Shown: positions 4,745-5,003 of the stretch, one piece after another
How the letters are laid out: every line of letters begins with the position of its first letter
Numbering within the stretch: the first letter of the stretch is position 1
NCBI GenBank assembly: GCA_030640485.1
Contig: DAOWJG010000126.1
Coordinates: 1 to 5,003 of the forward strand
Reading direction: 5' to 3'
DNA: 5,003 nucleotides
Source: Dehalococcoidales bacterium
GTDB taxonomy: Bacteria; Chloroflexota; Dehalococcoidia; Dehalococcoidales; UBA5760
The notes under the pieces: model-generated
Databases searched by the model: none
The model's input: only the letters and a program-made list of their open reading frames with translations
What the model was told of the DNA's origin: nothing
Position numbers and translations under genes: made by a program

Positions 4745-5003
4745 TCACCAGATACCCTTCAGCCTCTCAATATACGGCTCTTGTATGATACCCTTTTCGG
4801 TGATGATGGCGGTGATGTAGTAGTGGGGGGTAACATCAAAGGCGGGATTGGCTGCCCCAGTGCCCTCAGGGGCAATGTTTACCCCTTGAATATGGGTTAC
4901 CTCTGCCGGGTTTCTCTCCTCAATGGGGATTTGATCACCAGAAGCTAGCGACGGGTCAATGGTGGTGGTGGGGGCGGCGATATAAAATGGGATGCCGTGC
5001 TCC
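4745..5003 (-). CDS. mtnA: Methylthioribose-1-phosphate isomerase, C-terminal fragment (enters from right edge)
   Basis: The last 86 codons of a gene that begins beyond the right edge are present, ending at TGA (4747-4745). The translation contains [40 protein letters not shown] and a final L-K-G-I-W. These are hallmark C-terminal blocks of MtnA, a relative of the eIF2B alpha/beta/delta family. MtnA converts 5-methylthioribose 1-phosphate to 5-methylthioribulose 1-phosphate, the step after MtnP, so the operon context agrees with the assignment. The catalytic Cys and Asp of MtnA lie upstream of the visible part and cannot be checked. The related ribose-1,5-bisphosphate isomerases are the main alternative, but the AAP-x-S/T-T-I-D and IEER blocks and the adjacent mtnP favour MtnA. 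Its stop codon overlaps the Shine-Dalgarno of the HEPN-like gene. Confidence 0.9.
   Translation of the reverse strand, partial: EHGIPFYIAAPTTTIDPSLASGDQIPIEERNPAEVTHIQGVNIAPEGTGAANPAFDVTPHYYITAIITEKGIIQEPYIERLKGIW

Noticed and set aside
4317..4948. Plus-strand open frames opposite the HEPN-like gene and the mtnA tail
   Set aside because: Both are antisense to better-supported minus-strand genes; the second spans the mtnA/HEPN-like junction and has no recognisable motif.

Overview
The window looks like chromosomal DNA from an anaerobic bacterium. The best guess is a member of the Chloroflexota, class Dehalococcoidia or a relative. That guess rests on gene content: a short, single-domain 'core' methionine synthase, a DUF6485-type Cys-rich protein, a THEP1-type NTPase and a tiny Lys/Arg-rich protein, all near sulfur-metabolite recycling genes. 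It is an inference from family knowledge, not a search result. Every gene I can support lies on the minus strand, so transcription runs from the right edge to the left edge.

Right half (about 5003 to 2000): a methionine-salvage/methionine-synthesis operon. In transcription order it holds the 3' end of mtnA (methylthioribose-1-phosphate isomerase), an AT-rich gene for a HEPN-like protein with an R-N-x3-H motif, mtnP (methylthioadenosine phosphorylase), and a MetE C-terminal-domain-like methyltransferase. Gaps are 9 bp, a 1-bp overlap (TAATG) and 7 bp, so the four genes are almost certainly cotranscribed. The HEPN-like gene looks like a later insertion: it is much poorer in GC than its neighbours and unrelated to the pathway, yet its last codons contain a perfect Shine-Dalgarno for mtnP.

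Middle (1999 to about 1620): a 117 to 144 bp spacer (depending on the start chosen for the next gene) with two abutting inverted repeats and a possible 30-residue ORF, followed by a small Cys-rich DUF6485-like gene.

Left half (about 1650 to 1): a good promoter-like sequence sits only 7 bp upstream of a 31-residue highly basic protein that was too short for ordinary ORF calling. A THEP1-like NTPase and a divergent PlsY-like acyltransferase follow. Between plsY and the left edge lies what reads as a decayed AbrB/SpoVT-type DNA-binding protein. The first 23 codons of ahcY (S-adenosylhomocysteine hydrolase) run off the left edge.

Together, AhcY (SAH to homocysteine), the MetE-like enzyme (homocysteine to methionine) and MtnP/MtnA (recycling of methylthioadenosine) form most of an S-adenosylmethionine regeneration cycle. 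The most interesting items are the HEPN-like gene inside the salvage operon, the divergent PlsY paralogue, the near-leaderless basic microprotein and the AbrB remnant.
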